Part shown: piece by piece, positions 61,569-64,000 of the stretch
Layout of the letters: each line of letters opens with the position of its first letter
Position numbering within the stretch: position 1 is the first letter of the stretch
From: Tyto alba
Lineage: Eukaryota > Chordata > Aves > Strigiformes > Tytonidae
Length of the DNA: 64,000 nt
Direction: 5' to 3'
Assembly: GCF_018691265.1 (NCBI RefSeq)
Contig: NW_024881282.1
Span: 53,947,122 to 54,011,121, forward strand
Notes under the pieces: generated by a model
What the model saw: the letters and a program-made list of their open reading frames with translations, nothing else
What the model was told of the DNA's origin: nothing
Database searches by the model: none
Translations under genes and position numbers: made by a program

Positions 61569-61574
61569 AATAAA
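61569..61574 (+). terminator. PPM1H: Possible proximal poly(A) signal AATAAA
   Basis: A canonical hexamer in GTGGAAATAAATTTGC, with TTTGCAGTGTAGC downstream. It is one of several alternatives inside the long 3' UTR. Usage cannot be judged from sequence alone. Confidence 0.3.
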
Positions 61575-63865
61575 TTTGCAGTGTAGCATTTGCCAAAATT
61601 TGAAAGTGAAACTACAAGGCAGTGGAAAATGCACCTTCTCACTGAGGGGCATTTTTAAATGTACCCCTGGAGAGCCAGGTTAGCAGAGTGCGTGACCTGG
61701 TGGGGAGCAAACTGGCTGGTGTCTTCTCAGAGCAGAATCTTGTGGGCACTGGTGTATGGCTTTGTGAATCAGCCTCCCTCCACTGTGTCTGTTGTCCACC
61801 TGAGATACTGCTGTCAGTCAGCCCCTCTCCTGGAAAGGGCAGAAGTACAGTATCAACACTTAATATCAATTAGCATCAGTGAATAAATTCTGAGACCCTT
61901 AAAGAATAATAAAAAGTTTCCTACTCAGACGTATGTGACTGAAACTATGCTGTGATGCTTTTTGATTTGCTTTTTTACAAAGTCTCCGTTACACATGCTT
62001 ACCTCCCTGGAGCATCTCCGGTACATCTCTGATACTCTGTTAGTACGTGAGCTTTCACCTCTGTCTGCTTTCAGCAGGAGCTTCTTACCTGCCTGCACTG
62101 TGGTCTGTGCTCTGCTTCAAGGCATGGTATAAATACATATACACGCTGAGGCATCATATAAATAGGAGACAGAAGTCACTTATTGGAGAGGTATTGTGTG
62201 AGAAGCAAGAATAATTAAAAACCTTTCCAATTCCCTTTGTAGGTTGAATTATTTTGGGAGTCACAGCATTAAAAACCACTGATGGCAGGGAGGATCCACG
62301 GTGCACAATACCATTTTTCAGATAGGCACATGTTCAGCTGCTCTAGGGCTCAGTGAAACTCCTGAGGTAGGAGCAGACAGCTCACCTTCTCACACTGGAG
62401 CAAGTTGGGCACCAAGTACAAATTTTAGATCCTTGGCACATCATCTTAGTTACTGCCTGGTGCTGGCAGCACTATGTGGTTTTTGCCAGTGAAGTTCCCT
62501 TAGTATCCAAAACTGTTTGAGCCTGAGCAGCAAGGAACCTCAGTCCTGAGTTACGTTTGTGTTCATGTTGCTGCTGCACCGTTCTGTGTCCTGGCCTGTA
62601 CGTAGGCACTGCTTAGAAAGTCAGGCAAGGCTTGTCCTTCCTCGGACCAAGGCAGGGAGAGGCAGCAGCAGGCCCTGTAGTTCAGGTTGGCTGACTGTGT
62701 AATCAAAGTCATATGGTTCCTAGTCTAGTCCAATTTCTAGAAACTCAAAACCAAGAAGCTTCTACCATTCTCCTGTGAATATTGTTGCAGAAGGTAGTAC
62801 AGCCATTTTGGACACGCTTCTCTTGCACTACAGCCTAAAATACTTGTTTAATTTGATGAAGGTGGGTGGAAATTTACGCCTTCAGGGAGGCACATGACCA
62901 CCTTTGGGAACGTTAAGGCAATGACGCTTCCTTCATGAAGTGTATTGTCTGAGAGGGCTGATGTTCAGTGGCCTCATGCTGGAGAGAGAGAATTTTCTTA
63001 ATACTAAAACACAACAGGGCTAACAAGCTAAAGGAAAAGTGGTCAGAGTCTGCTGTTAGCAGTAGATTTCCATGTTGAAGTCACTTCTGTGTTAGAATAC
63101 GACAGGAGAGGTCTGTGAGGTACAGTCGAGACTGTGCCTGCAGGATATTTTTGAAGTACTGCACTTGATGTTTGGGCAGATTTTGGCTTTGAACTTTTGC
63201 TACATTTTTAAAGAACACTACACACTCCAAGCAAATCTACTGTGTTTTTTCCTGCCTTGGCGTTTTGCTTTTATTTTACATCTTATGTACAAATACTTTC
63301 AACATTTTTGTATCAAACATGAATTGCAAACTGTGTGGAATTGTTGCTCCTCCCTGACATTTTTGCTGTGTAGTTTTCCTCCATGTCTTAGATGAAGATA
63401 CAGTGATGTGGCTACCATAGAGAGAGTGACCAAACAATGCTGTAACGGTGCTGCTGTATTTCTACCTGTGATGTACTTGAAGGAGGATGCCCTTGTCCAC
63501 TTCCACTCTCACTGTTTTTCCTTTTTTTTTAACCATTGCTGGTGGTGTTCTTTCATAGGTGTCTTATTTTGGTTTGGGATTATTTTTTTCTAATAGCTGC
63601 CACATTTTTCTTCATTGGACAAGTCATATTGTTTTCAGATCTGTACAACTGTCTAGGTTTTATATGCCCTGAAGAACAGAGGACCTGCTGGAGGAAGATG
63701 TTTTGGACCAATGTACTTCTGCTTTGTGACTGTGAAATGTTAATCTTTTTGTAACCTAAGAACAAAAAATGTTTAGTAAAGGGATATATTTTGTGTTTTT
63801 TGAAACTTTTCAGTGCAATGAACAAAAGAGGAAGATGCTGAAGAAGTGTATGCGCAAAGTTTTAA

Positions 63866-63871
63866 AATAAA
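63866..63871 (+). terminator. PPM1H: Likely distal poly(A) signal AATAAA
   Basis: A canonical hexamer in TTTTAAAATAAAATTTT, followed by a TATATATATCC-type AT tract and then T/G-richer sequence. It is the last AATAAA in the window. Cleavage would be expected 10-30 bases downstream. This is an inference from motif and position only. Confidence 0.5.
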
Positions 63872-64000
63872 ATTTTAAATTATATATTATATATATCCAT
63901 CTACATCTATAACCATTATTATTCTGCCTTTGTCCTGAGAAGCACCTAAGTCTCTCTGCGTGTACTACTAATTGTGCAATATGGACAAGCAGCACACTCT

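Larger units (their letters stand above)
1..63890 (+). other. PPM1H: PPM1H gene, 3' part (exons A-G, introns and 3' UTR)
   Basis: Seven exons read in order give 262 residues that I recognise as the C-terminal half of protein phosphatase 1H. Lengths are 113, 85, 119, 64, 108, 152 and 148 bp including the stop, and all splice phases match (2,0,2,0,0,2). Numbering back from 514 residues, the human length, gives residues 253-514 with no indel. Known of the family: PPM1H is a Mg/Mn-dependent PP2C-type phosphatase on Golgi and vesicle membranes that dephosphorylates LRRK2-phosphorylated Rab8A and Rab10. p27 has also been reported as a substrate. The first half of the catalytic domain, the promoter and the N-terminal membrane-binding helix are outside the window. 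PPM1J and PPM1M are the close paralogs; the exact length match and near-identity to PPM1H as I remember it favour PPM1H. Confidence 0.95.
59157..63890 (+). other. PPM1H: PPM1H 3' UTR
   Basis: The UTR begins after TGA at 59156. No further coding exon is visible and frames here are short. The end is inferred from the last AATAAA in the window (63866-63871), which sits in an A/T-rich context and is followed by a TGCCTTTGTCCTG stretch. Earlier AATAAA hexamers at 60364, 61026, 61285, 61569 and 61882 could give shorter forms. A 22-base T run (61259-61280) lies inside. Human PPM1H also has a multi-kilobase 3' UTR, which supports the long form. The exact cleavage site is not known from sequence. Confidence 0.6.

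Noticed and set aside
63891..64000. Convergent neighbour gene (MON2 is next to PPM1H in human, as I recall) at the window end
   Set aside because: Only about 110 bp remain after the likely poly(A) site, with no coding or poly(A) feature on the minus strand to support it.
1..64000. Prokaryotic-style systems (CRISPR, operons, toxin-antitoxin, phage)
   Set aside because: The window is vertebrate intronic DNA. No direct-repeat array, ribosome-binding-site-led gene clusters or long tandem open frames exist.
1..64000. Endogenous retrovirus or LTR element
   Set aside because: I saw no gag/pol/env-like frames, primer-binding site or paired long terminal repeats. The reverse-transcriptase similarities belong to LINEs.

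Overview
This is vertebrate nuclear DNA, most likely from a bird. It carries the 3' half of one protein-coding gene, PPM1H, on the + strand. PPM1H is a PPM/PP2C-family metal-dependent Ser/Thr phosphatase. The evidence for a vertebrate is short exons with GT-AG introns, long AT-rich introns and a long 3' UTR. The evidence for a bird is a CR1 LINE ending in a TTCTATGATTC-type tail, low interspersed-repeat density, and introns of 1.7-16 kb. A crocodilian or turtle is not strictly excluded. There are no operons, phage genes, CRISPR arrays, tRNAs or rRNAs, and most open frames here are chance or shadow frames.

Layout: 1-4483 is the 3' part of an upstream PPM1H intron, with two small CpG-dense patches. 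Seven coding exons follow at 4484-4596, 20185-20269, 27218-27336, 43231-43294, 44982-45089, 52709-52860 and 59009-59156 (stop at 59154-59156). They join without a phase error into 262 residues. If numbered to end at residue 514 (the human length), they cover residues 253-514. NAGDSR then puts Asp at 288, DGLWD puts Asp at 437 and GSGDD puts Asp at 498, which are the acidic active-site positions of PPM1H. If the gene has ten exons, as I recall for human, these are exons 4-10. The 5' end, promoter, N-terminal membrane-binding region and first metal-binding motif lie upstream of the window. The 3' UTR runs from 59157 to a likely distal poly(A) site near 63.89 kb, with several earlier AATAAA hexamers.

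About 97% of the window is intron or UTR. The clearest mobile element is a 2.6-kb 5'-truncated CR1 in sense orientation (38.48-41.08 kb). Its endonuclease/reverse-transcriptase frame is broken by stops and frameshifts, its catalytic box is mutated, and most of its 3' UTR is deleted. A much older LINE reverse-transcriptase remnant lies at about 47.93-48.44 kb. Other features are a CT microsatellite, several homopolymer A or T runs, an amniote-type hairpin repeat (25.9 kb), a quadruplex-capable G-run beside a CpG-dense spike just upstream of exon F, and AT-rich TAATTA-containing stretches that look like candidate conserved enhancers.

I found no previously undescribed system. The most testable observations are the donor-like sequence created at the exon E/F junction, paired with a weak exon F donor that could allow skipping or retention of the catalytic exon; two CpG-island-grade patches inside an intron; and the candidate conserved non-coding elements.
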